Positions 26,278-34,966 of a DNA stretch of 39,537 bases are shown here, in pieces (position 1 is the first letter of the stretch; the number at the start of each line of letters is the position of its first letter). Below the pieces are notes generated by a model. The model was not told where the DNA came from and made no database searches. It was given only the letters and a program-made list of their open reading frames with translations. The position numbers were made by a program, and so were the translations under genes. The stretch is from assembly GCA_964437335.1 (NCBI GenBank), contig CAYTGL010000024.1:1-39537 (forward strand), in the 5' to 3' direction. This DNA is from JAITWN01 sp964437335 (GTDB lineage: Bacteria > Pseudomonadota > Gammaproteobacteria > SZUA-140).

Positions 26278-26309
26278 CTGTTATCCCTCCCGTTTTATTG
26301 AACGGTGAC

Positions 26310-26349
26310 CAAAAGGGTCAGACCCTATTAATAGGGTCTGACCCTTTTG
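26310..26349. repeat. Palindromic intergenic repeat, ilvE 3' end copy
   Basis: A perfect 40-base palindrome: outer CAAAA, core GGGTCAGACCC, centre TATTAATA, then the inverse. It ends three bases before the ilvE stop codon region (ilvE reads leftward), so it is the first structure in the ilvE 3' flank. The right flank continues as GATC as in the GATC-type copies, while the left flank reads GTGAC, so the outermost bases no longer pair. Confidence 0.95.
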
Positions 26350-26352
26350 ATC

Positions 26353-27282
26353 CTAGACATACGTCAGCCACTCGGGGTGTTCCTTGCGGCGGCCGTGGAC
26401 CTGGTCGAAGTATAGCGATTGCAGCTTTTCCGTGATGGGGCCGCGGCCGCCGGCGCCGATCCTGCGGCCATCGACCTCGCGAATCGGCGTGACCTCTGCG
26501 GCGGTGCCGGTGAAGAAGGCCTCGTCGGCGATGTAGACCTCGTCGCGGGTGATGCGCTTCTCTTTAACGGCCATGCCGAGTTCGGCGGCGAGCCGAAAGA
26601 TCGTGTCGCGGGTGATGCCGTCGAGCGCCGAGGTCAGGTCCGGCGTGTAGAGCGTGCCGTTGCGCACCAGAAAGATGTTCTCACCGCTGCCTTCAGCGAC
26701 GTAGCCCTCGGCGTCGAGGAGCATCGCCTCCTGGCAGCCGCAGGCCAGCGCCTCGTTCAGCGCGAGGATCGAGTTGATGTAGTTGCCATTGGCCTTGGCC
26801 TTGCACATCGTGATGTTGACGTGGTGGCGCGTGTACGATGAGGTGCGGACCTTGATGCCGTTGTGCAGGTTGTCATCACCCATGTACGAACCCCAGGTCC
26901 ACGCCGCGATCATGACATGGGTCTTCAGGTTATCGGCGCGCAGGCCCATGCCCTCGGCGCCGTAGAAGCACATCGGACGGATATAGCCGGACACCATGTC
27001 GTTCTCGCGCACCGCGCTGCAGATAGCCGCGTTGACCGTGGCCTTGTCATACGGCATCGGCATGTTCAGGATATGCGCCGAACGAAACAAGCGGTCGGTA
27101 TGGGCCTGCAGGCGGAAGATCGCGGTGCCCTTGTCGGTCTTGTAGGCGCGAATGCCCTCGAACACGCCGAGACCGTAGTGCAGCGTGTGCGTCAGCACAT
27201 GCACCTTCGCGTCGCGCCACGGCACCATTTTACCATCCAGCCAGATGACGCCGTCACGGTCGTCCATACCCACCATGCTCAT
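26353..27282 (-). CDS. ilvE: Branched-chain amino acid aminotransferase
   Basis: IlvE interconverts leucine, isoleucine and valine with their 2-oxo acids using glutamate and PLP. The 309-residue class IV aminotransferase has DGVIWLDGKMVPWRDAKVHV, THTLHYGLGVFEGIRAYKTD, RLFRSAHILNM, YIRPMCFYGAEGMGL, the PLP Lys163 in CKAKANGNYINS, EAMLLDAEGYVAEGSGENIF, LDGITRDTIFRLAAELG and DEAFFTGTAAEVTPIREVDG. These are hallmarks of proteobacterial IlvE. It lies between glnE and the zinc-finger/waaA genes, an arrangement also known in Pseudomonas. Repeat copies lie on both sides of the gene. Confidence 0.96.
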   Translation of the reverse strand: MSMVGMDDRDGVIWLDGKMVPWRDAKVHVLTHTLHYGLGVFEGIRAYKTDKGTAIFRLQAHTDRLFRSAHILNMPMPYDKATVNAAICSAVRENDMVSGYIRPMCFYGAEGMGLRADNLKTHVMIAAWTWGSYMGDDNLHNGIKVRTSSYTRHHVNITMCKAKANGNYINSILALNEALACGCQEAMLLDAEGYVAEGSGENIFLVRNGTLYTPDLTSALDGITRDTIFRLAAELGMAVKEKRITRDEVYIADEAFFTGTAAEVTPIREVDGRRIGAGGRGPITEKLQSLYFDQVHGRRKEHPEWLTYV

Positions 27283-27319
27283 GCAGAACTCCTGAATATC
27301 GTAGGGGAACAGGGTCAGG

Positions 27320-27361
27320 CCAAAAGGGTCAGACCCTATTAATAGGGTCTGACCCTTTTGG
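27320..27361. repeat. Palindromic intergenic repeat, glnE-ilvE copy
   Basis: A perfect 42-base palindrome with outer CCAAAA, GGGTCAGACCC, TATTAATA and inverse. It is immediately preceded by an extra half-core AGGGTCAGGC (27311-27320), and a further half copy lies in the end of glnE (27403-27420). Three pieces of the family thus lie within 110 bases, suggesting repeated insertion or local rearrangement here. Confidence 0.95.
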
Positions 27362-27393
27362 TCATCCGGGGAATTCTAGCGAAGTTCCGCCAA

Positions 27394-30267
27394 TTATTCA
27401 CCGATCAATGGGGTCAGGCCGATGATCCGGTCCCACAGGGCGCTGACGGCGGTACGAGGCTCCGCGTACTCGCCGGCGTCGACGACGGCCTCCTCGATCT
27501 CCTGCAAGGCGAGGCGGTGGACCCGGGCGCGGTAGACCCGGTAGCTGTCCCGCAGGACCGTGGCGTCCGCCGGGGAGAGCAGGCCGGCCCGTTCGAGGGT
27601 GTCGAGCAGGCGGATGTTGTCGGTCCAGCGCAGCAGTTCCGGGTGCGCATCGGCATGGCGCAGCACCAGGTACTGGACGATGAACTCGATATCGGCGATG
27701 CCGCCGCGGTCCTGCTTGAGATCGAAGCGCCCCGGCCCGCCACGCACAAGTTCCTTGCGCATGCGTTCCCGCATATCGCGAATCTCTGCGCAGAGTCGTT
27801 CCGGTTCGCGCGGGAGGCCGAGGACGGCGCGCCGGATCAGCTCAAAACGCTGCGCGATCTCCGGGCTGCCGGCGATGACCCGGGCCCGGACCAGGGCCTG
27901 GTGTTCCCAGGTCCACGCGCTGCTGCGCTGGTATTCCTCGAAGGCCGCAACCGAGCTGACGAGCAGACCGGACGCGCCGCTCGGACGCAGCCGCAGATCG
28001 ACCTCGTACAGCACGCCGGCCGGGGTGTGCGCGCCGAGCATGTGGATGATGCGCTGGCCGAGCCGCGGGTAGACCTCCACGCCGTCGCTGTCCTGCACCG
28101 GATCGGCGTCGGCGTGCAGGAACACGAGATCGAGGTCGGAACCATAGCCGAGTTCGATGCCGGCGAGCTTGCCATAGGCGACGATTGCGAAGCCGCGTTC
28201 GATCGCCGCGGCGGCGGTCCTGTTGCGCCGGACCAGGTAGGCCGTCGCGAGCTTCAGCACTTCGGCCAGCACGACCTCGGCGATCTCGGTCAGGTGGTCG
28301 CTGACGATCATCAGCGGCATCACACCCATGACGTCGGCGGCCGCGACGCGCAGCACGGCGGCCTGTTTGAACTGGCGCAGCGCCTCCATCTGCTGCTCGA
28401 GGTCGTCGGCTCCCGCGGCATCGAGCCGCGCCTTCAGTTCCTGTTCAAGCGCCGCGCGATCGAGCGGGCGATACAGGCTGCGCGGATCGATCAATTCGTC
28501 GAGCAGCAGCGGCTGCCCACTCAGCATGCGCGCGATCCACGGACTCGCGGCGCACAATCGCACCGTTTGCGTCAGCACCTCGGGATTATCGGCGAGCAGC
28601 GCGAGATAGGCCGTGCGGCGCGCGATCAGCTCGACGAGGTCGAGCACCCGCGACAGCGTGATATCCGGGTGACCGGTCGCCGCGACCGCTTCGATCAGCA
28701 GCGGCATCAGGCGGTTCATGCGCGCGCGCCCGCGTTCGCTGAGCGAGCGACAGGCATAGCTTTCGCGTAACAGCACGAGACGACGCCAGACCTCGGCCGG
28801 ATCGGCGAAACCCGCCTGCGCGAGCGCCACCGGCGCTGTCGCGGCGGAGGCGCCGTCCGCATCCGTCGCCTGCCATAGCGCGGTATAGTCGGCATTCGCC
28901 GACCCGGCGGGCTGACGCGGCGCGGCGAAGACCTGGGCGAAGTGCCGGTGCACATGTGTGCGCAGTTGCGTCAATGCCGCGGAGAAGGCCTCCCAGCCGG
29001 CATAGCCCATCGACAACGCGAGGCGCAGGCGACCGGAATCATCGTCGGGCAGTTCATGGGTCTGACGGTCGGCCGCCATCTGCAGGCGATTTTCGACGCG
29101 GCGAAGGAAGCGGTAGGCTTCACACAGTTCGGCGCTGACCTCGGCCGGCAAATGGCCGGCCCCGGCCAGCAGCGGCAGCACCTTCAGGATCTGCTGCTCG
29201 CGCAGCTCCGGCTCGCGTCCGCCGCGAATCAGTTGAAAGGCCTGGCCGATGAATTCGATCTCGCGGATGCCGCCGGCGCCGATCTTGATATTGTCCCTGG
29301 CTTCGCGCTTCGCGGCCTCCTGGTCGATCATCCCCTTCATCTCGCGCAGCGACTCGAACACGCCGAAATCGAGGTAGCGCCGGTAGACGAACGGCTGCAA
29401 GGTCTTCAACAGGCGCAGCCCGTGCGCCCGGTCGCCGCCGACGGGCCGCGCCTTGATCATTGCATAGCGCTCCCACTCGCGGCCCTGACTCTGGTAATAC
29501 TGCTCGATCTGCTCGAAGCTCATGACCAGCGGGCCGCTGTCGCCGTAGGGCCGCAGGCGCATGTCGACGCGATAGACGAAGCCATCCTCGGTCACGCGAT
29601 CGAGGGCGTTGATCAGTTCGCGGCCGAGCAGCGTGAAAAATTGCTCGTTTGGCATGCGCGCGCGCCGGCCGCGCGTCTCGCCGTCCTCGGCGTAGCCGAA
29701 GATCAGGTCGATATCGGACGAGAAGTTCAGCTCGCGCGCGCCGAGCTTGCCCATGCCGAGCACGACCAGCGATTGCGCCTCGCCGCTGTCGCGCCCGTGT
29801 GGCGTTCCGTGTTCACGCGCCAGCCGGTCGTGGAGTCGCTCGAGCGCCCCGTCGATCAGGGCTTCGGCGAGCGCGGAGGTTTCGATGAGCGTCTGTTCGA
29901 GTGTCGTCCAGCCCGCCAGATCGCGCCAGGCGATGCGCACCATCTCGCGGCGGCGCAGGCGGCGCAGGGCCTGCGCCAGCGCCTCCGGTTCATCCGCCCC
30001 CGGTTCGATCCTGGCGAGCGCTGCAGCGACGGCGGCCTCGTAATCGCCGGGCGCCGCCGCGATGAACAGGTCGCCGCTCGCGGTCAAGTCATCGAGCAGC
30101 GCGGGTTCCGACAGGCAGGCCTCGGCGACAAAGTCGCTCGCGGCCCACACCCGGCGCAGCACCGCCAGCAACTCCGATGGCAAGCGCGGCGTGATTCCGG
30201 AATCGCTGGCGCGTTCGACGTAGTGCTCCCACCGGGTATCGAACCGCCGGTCCTGACGACCCGTCAT
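27394..30267 (-). CDS. glnE: Bifunctional glutamine synthetase adenylyltransferase/deadenylylase
   Basis: GlnE adds AMP to, and removes it from, glutamine synthetase, controlling nitrogen assimilation under GlnB. The 957-residue length is normal. The N-terminal deadenylylase domain includes LVVLGMGKLGARELNFSSDI, DLIFGY and GAGGIREIEFIGQAFQLIRG; the C-terminal adenylylase domain repeats the plan with IVAYGKLAGIELGYGSDLDL, LRLRPSGASGLLVSS and DRGGIADIEFIVQYLVL. Both carry the GxDxD-type nucleotidyltransferase signature (SSDIDL, GSDLDL). Oddly, the last residues LTPLIGE follow the natural end at ALWDRI and are largely encoded by half a palindromic repeat (27403-27420). The start at 30267 gives an N-terminus of usual length. 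Confidence 0.96.
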   Translation of the reverse strand: MTGRQDRRFDTRWEHYVERASDSGITPRLPSELLAVLRRVWAASDFVAEACLSEPALLDDLTASGDLFIAAAPGDYEAAVAAALARIEPGADEPEALAQALRRLRRREMVRIAWRDLAGWTTLEQTLIETSALAEALIDGALERLHDRLAREHGTPHGRDSGEAQSLVVLGMGKLGARELNFSSDIDLIFGYAEDGETRGRRARMPNEQFFTLLGRELINALDRVTEDGFVYRVDMRLRPYGDSGPLVMSFEQIEQYYQSQGREWERYAMIKARPVGGDRAHGLRLLKTLQPFVYRRYLDFGVFESLREMKGMIDQEAAKREARDNIKIGAGGIREIEFIGQAFQLIRGGREPELREQQILKVLPLLAGAGHLPAEVSAELCEAYRFLRRVENRLQMAADRQTHELPDDDSGRLRLALSMGYAGWEAFSAALTQLRTHVHRHFAQVFAAPRQPAGSANADYTALWQATDADGASAATAPVALAQAGFADPAEVWRRLVLLRESYACRSLSERGRARMNRLMPLLIEAVAATGHPDITLSRVLDLVELIARRTAYLALLADNPEVLTQTVRLCAASPWIARMLSGQPLLLDELIDPRSLYRPLDRAALEQELKARLDAAGADDLEQQMEALRQFKQAAVLRVAAADVMGVMPLMIVSDHLTEIAEVVLAEVLKLATAYLVRRNRTAAAAIERGFAIVAYGKLAGIELGYGSDLDLVFLHADADPVQDSDGVEVYPRLGQRIIHMLGAHTPAGVLYEVDLRLRPSGASGLLVSSVAAFEEYQRSSAWTWEHQALVRARVIAGSPEIAQRFELIRRAVLGLPREPERLCAEIRDMRERMRKELVRGGPGRFDLKQDRGGIADIEFIVQYLVLRHADAHPELLRWTDNIRLLDTLERAGLLSPADATVLRDSYRVYRARVHRLALQEIEEAVVDAGEYAEPRTAVSALWDRIIGLTPLIGE
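27403..27420. repeat. Half palindromic repeat inside the 3' end of glnE
   Basis: GATCAATGGGGTCAG (27403-27417) is identical to the left arm of the copy at 34438 and then diverges. Read on the minus strand it encodes the residues L-T-P-L-I just before the glnE stop, so the repeat appears to have supplied the C-terminal tail. Confidence 0.8.
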
Positions 30268-30575
30268 GCCGGCGTCCGCCGGTCATTCGATGGCTGTCGG
30301 GATTGGTCTCCCCCGCTTGTGGATAGGGAGCGCATCGATCCGGTAATAATGTATAGGGCTTCGGGTGCGCTCATGGCGTGAATGTTCCGCCCTGTGATGC
30401 TGGCAATGTAATACGCCAGGATATTGAAAATCCAATGGTATTTATTTTGCGTCGACCGGCCTGGCTGCAGGGCCGGCCTCGCGGAGCCAGGCCCTAAATA
30501 CCTATTAATAGTGGCCGATATAAGCTAACAGAACCTTCAGAAGCACCGCAACAATCAACCCCGGGGCGCAGACCA
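30268..30575. other. 308-bp intergenic region between divergent glnE and pilU
   Basis: No open frame with coding character and no RNA gene was recognised. The region holds a GC-rich inverted repeat (30458-30493), an AT-rich stretch near 30421-30450, the 10-base palindrome CTATTAATAG at 30502-30511 (the same bases as the centre of the GGGTCAGACCC repeats, but without their arms), and TATAAG at 30519-30524 that could be a -10 for pilU without a convincing -35. CAACCCCGGGGCG near the start of pilU offers no clear ribosome-binding site. Confidence 0.6.
30458..30493. other. GC-rich inverted repeat upstream of pilU
   Basis: GGCCTGGCT (30458-30466) and AGCCAGGCC (30485-30493) pair perfectly over an 18-base loop that itself holds GGCCGGCC (30471-30478). 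It could be a hairpin in the pilU leader or a protein-binding dyad. No T-run follows, so an intrinsic terminator is unlikely. Confidence 0.5.
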
Positions 30576-31721
30576 ATGGAATTTGCTGATTACCTCAAAC
30601 TGATGGTCGCCAAGGAGGCCTCGGATCTCTATCTGACGGTCGGCGCGCCGCCATCGATGCGGATCCAGGGACAACTGAAGCCGATCGACAAGACCCCGCT
30701 GGCGCCGGGCTCGACGAAGCAGATCGCCTGGAAGCTGATGTCTCCCGAACAGCAGGCCGCGTTCGAGAAGAATCCCGAGATGAACATGGCGATCTCGAAT
30801 GCCAGCATCGGCCGATTTCGCGTCAATATCTTCAAGCAGCGCAACCAGGTCGGTCTCGTCATCCGCAACATCAAGATGAAGATCCCGTCGATGGAAGAGC
30901 TGGAGCTGCCCTCAGCGCTCAGCAAGCTGATCATGCAGAAGCGCGGCCTGATCCTGTTCGTCGGCGCGACCGGGTCGGGTAAATCGACGTCGCTCGCGGC
31001 GATGATCGATTACCGGAATATGACCAGCGCCGGCCATATCATCACGATCGAGGATCCGATCGAATACATCTATCAGCACAAACGCTCGATCATCACCCAG
31101 CGCGAGGTCGGCGACGATACGATGACCTACGAGGAAGCCCTGAAGAATACGCTGCGTCAGGCGCCGGACGTGATCCTGATCGGCGAGGTGCGCGATCGCG
31201 AGACGATGGAATATGCGATCTCTTTCGCCGAGACCGGCCACCTTGCGATCTCGACGCTGCATGCGAACAACGCGAACCAGGCCTTCGACCGCATCATCAA
31301 CTTCTTCCCGGAAGACCGCCGTAACCAGTTGCTGATGGACCTGTCGCTGAACATTCGCGGCATCGTGTCGCAACGCCTGATCCCGACGCTCGAAGGCAAG
31401 CGCATCGCGGCCTTCGAGATCCTGCTCGGCACACCGCTGATCAACGACCTCGTGCTGAAGGGCGAGATCCACAAGATCAAGGAGGTCATGGAGCGTTCGG
31501 AAAACCTCGGCATGCAAACCTTCGACGGCGCGCTCTACAAACTCTACAAGTCCGGCCGCATCTCGTACGAAGAGGCGTTGCGCAACGCCGACTCCCAGAA
31601 CAACCTGCGCCTGCGCATCGACCTCGAGGAAAAGGAAGGCGAACGCACCGCCGGCGCCGCAAACCTGCGCTTGAGCGACGACGAAGACAAGGACACCGGT
31701 TACCGCGCGTTGTCGATGTGA
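30576..31721 (+). CDS. pilU: Type IV pilus retraction ATPase PilU
   Basis: PilU is a PilT-related hexameric ATPase at the inner-membrane base of type IV pili that supports retraction and twitching. The 381-residue product has an N-terminal PAS-like part (LMVAKEASDLYLTVGAPPSM), the Walker A motif GATGSGKST (130-138), the Asp box IITIEDPIEYIYQHK, the Walker B region LRQAPDVILIGEVRDRETME and the His box FAETGHLAISTLHANNANQA. RSIITQREVG and the longer C-terminus after YEEALRNADSQNNLRL point to PilU rather than PilT. It stands alone; pilT is not in the window. A repeat copy and a strong terminator follow. Confidence 0.93.
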   Translation: MEFADYLKLMVAKEASDLYLTVGAPPSMRIQGQLKPIDKTPLAPGSTKQIAWKLMSPEQQAAFEKNPEMNMAISNASIGRFRVNIFKQRNQVGLVIRNIKMKIPSMEELELPSALSKLIMQKRGLILFVGATGSGKSTSLAAMIDYRNMTSAGHIITIEDPIEYIYQHKRSIITQREVGDDTMTYEEALKNTLRQAPDVILIGEVRDRETMEYAISFAETGHLAISTLHANNANQAFDRIINFFPEDRRNQLLMDLSLNIRGIVSQRLIPTLEGKRIAAFEILLGTPLINDLVLKGEIHKIKEVMERSENLGMQTFDGALYKLYKSGRISYEEALRNADSQNNLRLRIDLEEKEGERTAGAANLRLSDDEDKDTGYRALSM

Positions 31722-31728
31722 GAGATCA

Positions 31729-31764
31729 AAAGGGTCAGACCCTATTAATAGGGTCTGACCCTTT
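31729..31764. repeat. Palindromic intergenic repeat, pilU-groEL copy
   Basis: A perfect 36-base palindrome with outer AAA, GGGTCAGACCC, TATTAATA and inverse, eight bases after the pilU stop. The left flank is the GATC type (GAGATCAAAA), but the right flank (CTTATA) no longer matches. It is followed six bases later by a conventional intrinsic terminator, so here the repeat is not needed to end transcription. Confidence 0.94.
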
Positions 31765-31770
31765 CTTATA

Positions 31771-31800
31771 AAAAAACGCCCCCGAAGTCGGGGGCGTTTT
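31771..31800. terminator. Bidirectional intrinsic terminator between pilU and groEL
   Basis: A stem of CGCCCCCG and CGGGGGCG around a short AAGT loop is flanked by A-rich sequence on the left and TTTT on the right, so it can work in both directions. It lies between the convergent pilU and groEL genes, as expected for a shared terminator. Confidence 0.9.
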
Positions 31801-31823
31801 GGTTACTGCGGTTGCCTTTCGGC

Positions 31824-33459
<1,636 letters not shown>

Positions 33460-33511
33460 TGCTAGTTCCTCTTGAATTCCTGGATATCTGAAATGTGTGT
33501 GTGCGGGGGGA

Positions 33512-33802
<291 letters not shown>

Positions 33803-33811
33803 TTGTACTGA

Positions 33812-33816
33812 CCTCC
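33812..33816 (-). promoter_or_regulatory. Strong ribosome-binding site of groES
   Basis: GGAGG on the minus strand lies nine bases before the ATG at 33802 and decides this start over an in-frame ATG 21 bases upstream. Confidence 0.85.
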
Positions 33817-33864
33817 ATTTCAAGCGATTGATTATTCTGGGAAAGTTTTTTCACCGCGGCAATA

Positions 33865-33891
33865 TTGGCACTCAATGGCCGCGAGTGCCAC
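33865..33891. promoter_or_regulatory. CIRCE operator (HrcA-binding inverted repeat)
   Basis: TTGGCACTC and GAGTGCCAC are separated by exactly nine bases. This matches the CIRCE consensus TTAGCACTC-N9-GAGTGCTAA at 14 of 18 arm positions, with the inner ACTC/GAGT and GC pairs kept and symmetrical A-to-G and T-to-C changes in the two arms. It lies at the expected transcription start of groES, where bound HrcA repressor would block initiation. The hrcA gene itself is not in the window. Confidence 0.9.
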
Positions 33892-33896
33892 CTAGT

Positions 33897-33922
33897 ATAT
33901 GGCCATTAGTTTCAGATTCAAG
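33897..33922 (-). promoter_or_regulatory. Probable heat-shock sigma factor (sigma-32) promoter of groES-groEL
   Basis: On the minus strand CCCCCTTGAAT (the -35 element CTTGAAT at 33922-33916) is followed after 11 bases by GGCCATAT (33904-33897). The sigma-32 consensus is CTTGAAA and CCCCATNT, spaced 11-15 bases. The -10 matches in the CCAT-T core. Transcription would start near 33890, inside the CIRCE element, so activation by heat shock sigma factor and repression by HrcA appear combined. Confidence 0.7.
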
Positions 33923-33937
33923 GGGGAATGATCAAAA

Positions 33938-33967
33938 GGGTCAGACCCTATTAATAGGGTCTGACCC
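33938..33967. repeat. Palindromic intergenic repeat, fxsA-groES copy
   Basis: A perfect 30-base inner palindrome (GGGTCAGACCC, TATTAATA, inverse). The left flank is GATCAAAA, whereas the right is CCATAG, the start of a GATCAATGG-type arm, so the two outer stems belong to different subtypes. It lies five bases after the fxsA stop and 15 bases upstream of the groES -35, placing a strong hairpin between fxsA transcription arriving from upstream and the heat-shock promoter. Confidence 0.93.
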
Positions 33968-33972
33968 CATAG

Positions 33973-34410
33973 CTACTTTTCCCGCCGGAACTCCCCCTCG
34001 ATCGTGCGCGGTCCTTGCCGACGCTCGCCGCCAGGCGGCGGCGGGGGCCGGTAGGCGGCCAGCCTGCGGGCGACCAGCCACAGCACCGCCCGTCGCCGCA
34101 ACGGCGGGATCATCAGCAGAAAGCCGATGGCGTCAGTGAAGAAACCCGGGATCAGCAGCAACAGGCCGCTGAACATCAGCACCACGCCTTCCAGCAACTC
34201 GATCGCCGGCGGCTCACCGTGCGCCATCATCCGGCGCGCCCGGATCAGGATCCCGAAACCCTGCCAGCGCATCAGCAGCGCCCCGAGCACCGCGGTGAAC
34301 ACGACGAGCCCGATCGTCGGGATCGCGCCGATCAAACCTCCGACCTTGATCAGCAGCCAGATCTCGAACAGCGGGACGGTGAAAAACAGGATTAGCAGTA
34401 CAAAGGCCAT
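33973..34410 (-). CDS. fxsA: FxsA family membrane protein
   Basis: FxsA is an inner-membrane protein whose overproduction in Escherichia coli relieves exclusion of phage T7 by the F plasmid; its normal function is unknown. The 145-residue protein has three or four membrane segments (FVLLILFFTVPLFEIWLLIK, GAIPTIGLVVFTAVLGALL, LLEGVVLMFSGLLLLIPGFF) with the family pattern LLIPGFFTDAIGFLLMIPP. The C-terminal tail is proline- and arginine-rich. It precedes groES-groEL on the same strand, as in E. coli. The start at 34410 lacks a strong ribosome-binding site. It is divergent from cutA across a perfect 46-base palindrome. Confidence 0.92.
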   Translation of the reverse strand: MAFVLLILFFTVPLFEIWLLIKVGGLIGAIPTIGLVVFTAVLGALLMRWQGFGILIRARRMMAHGEPPAIELLEGVVLMFSGLLLLIPGFFTDAIGFLLMIPPLRRRAVLWLVARRLAAYRPPPPPGGERRQGPRTIEGEFRREK

Positions 34411-34437
34411 GCTGTGCCACTATACCGCAGATCCTGG

Positions 34438-34483
34438 GATCAATGGGGTCAGACCCTATTAATAGGGTCTGACCCCATTGATC
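34438..34483. repeat. Palindromic repeat between divergent fxsA and cutA (46-base perfect copy)
   Basis: The most complete copy: GATCAATGGGGTCAGACCC, the centre TATTAATA and the exact inverse. It is the only full copy placed between two divergent gene starts rather than after a stop, 28 bases from the fxsA start and 23 from the cutA start. It would be expected to overlap or adjoin any promoters of these genes. Confidence 0.96.
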
Positions 34484-34505
34484 TGAATGGTGTACCCTTG
34501 GGCAC

Positions 34506-34823
34506 ATGGAAAAGCCGTGTTTCCTGGTCTTGTGCACCTGCCCGGATGCGGAAACTGCCCGGTCGATCGCCGTGGCTTTGGTCGAACGCCGGAGCGCGGC
34601 TTGCGTCAATATTCTGCCCGGCGTGACCTCGGTCTATCGCTGGCAGGGGGCGGTCGAACAGACCGACGAATGGCTGCTGCTGATCAAGACGACCCGCGAC
34701 CGCTACCCGGACCTCGAACATGACATCCGCTCGCGTCACCCCTACGAAGTCCCCGAGATCATCGCCGTCCCGATCGACCCGGGACTGCCCGACTACCTGC
34801 GCTGGGTCGCCGACAGCACCTGA
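34506..34823 (+). CDS. cutA: Divalent cation tolerance protein CutA
   Basis: CutA is a small trimeric cytoplasmic protein linked to copper and divalent cation tolerance; its exact role is not settled. The 105-residue protein shows the family pattern: LVLCTCPDAETARSIAVALVE, SAACVNILPGVTSVYRWQGAVEQTDEWLLLIKT and HPYEVPEIIAVPIDPGLPDYLRW. The Cys in AACVN and the DEWLLLIKT strand are conserved. It is followed 143 bases later by dsbD; the cutA-dsbD order is common in gammaproteobacteria and sits beside groESL here as in E. coli. GTGTACCC and GGGCAC lie just upstream without a clear ribosome site. Confidence 0.95.
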   Translation: MEKPCFLVLCTCPDAETARSIAVALVERRSAACVNILPGVTSVYRWQGAVEQTDEWLLLIKTTRDRYPDLEHDIRSRHPYEVPEIIAVPIDPGLPDYLRWVADST

Positions 34824-34840
34824 ACCCGTCGTGGATCTTC

Positions 34841-34855
34841 GGGTCTGATCCTATG
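34841..34855. repeat. Degenerate half repeat after cutA
   Basis: GGGTCTGATCCTATG resembles GGGTCTGACCCTATT with three changes and lies 18 bases after the cutA stop. It may be a decayed remnant of the palindrome family; the similarity is short. Confidence 0.4.
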
Positions 34856-34966
34856 GGCCCGGCGCCTGAATCGGCCGATAATACTAAAATACTATGCACT
34901 GAGTAACAAAACGGCGCCGTGCCGTCTGCTACGATTACGACAACGTCCGCTGAATTATCGGAACCC

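Noticed and set aside
30502..30511. CTATTAATAG upstream of pilU as another copy of the repeat family
   Set aside because: Only the ten central bases match and the diagnostic GGGTC/GACCC arms are missing, so it may be chance in an AT-rich patch.
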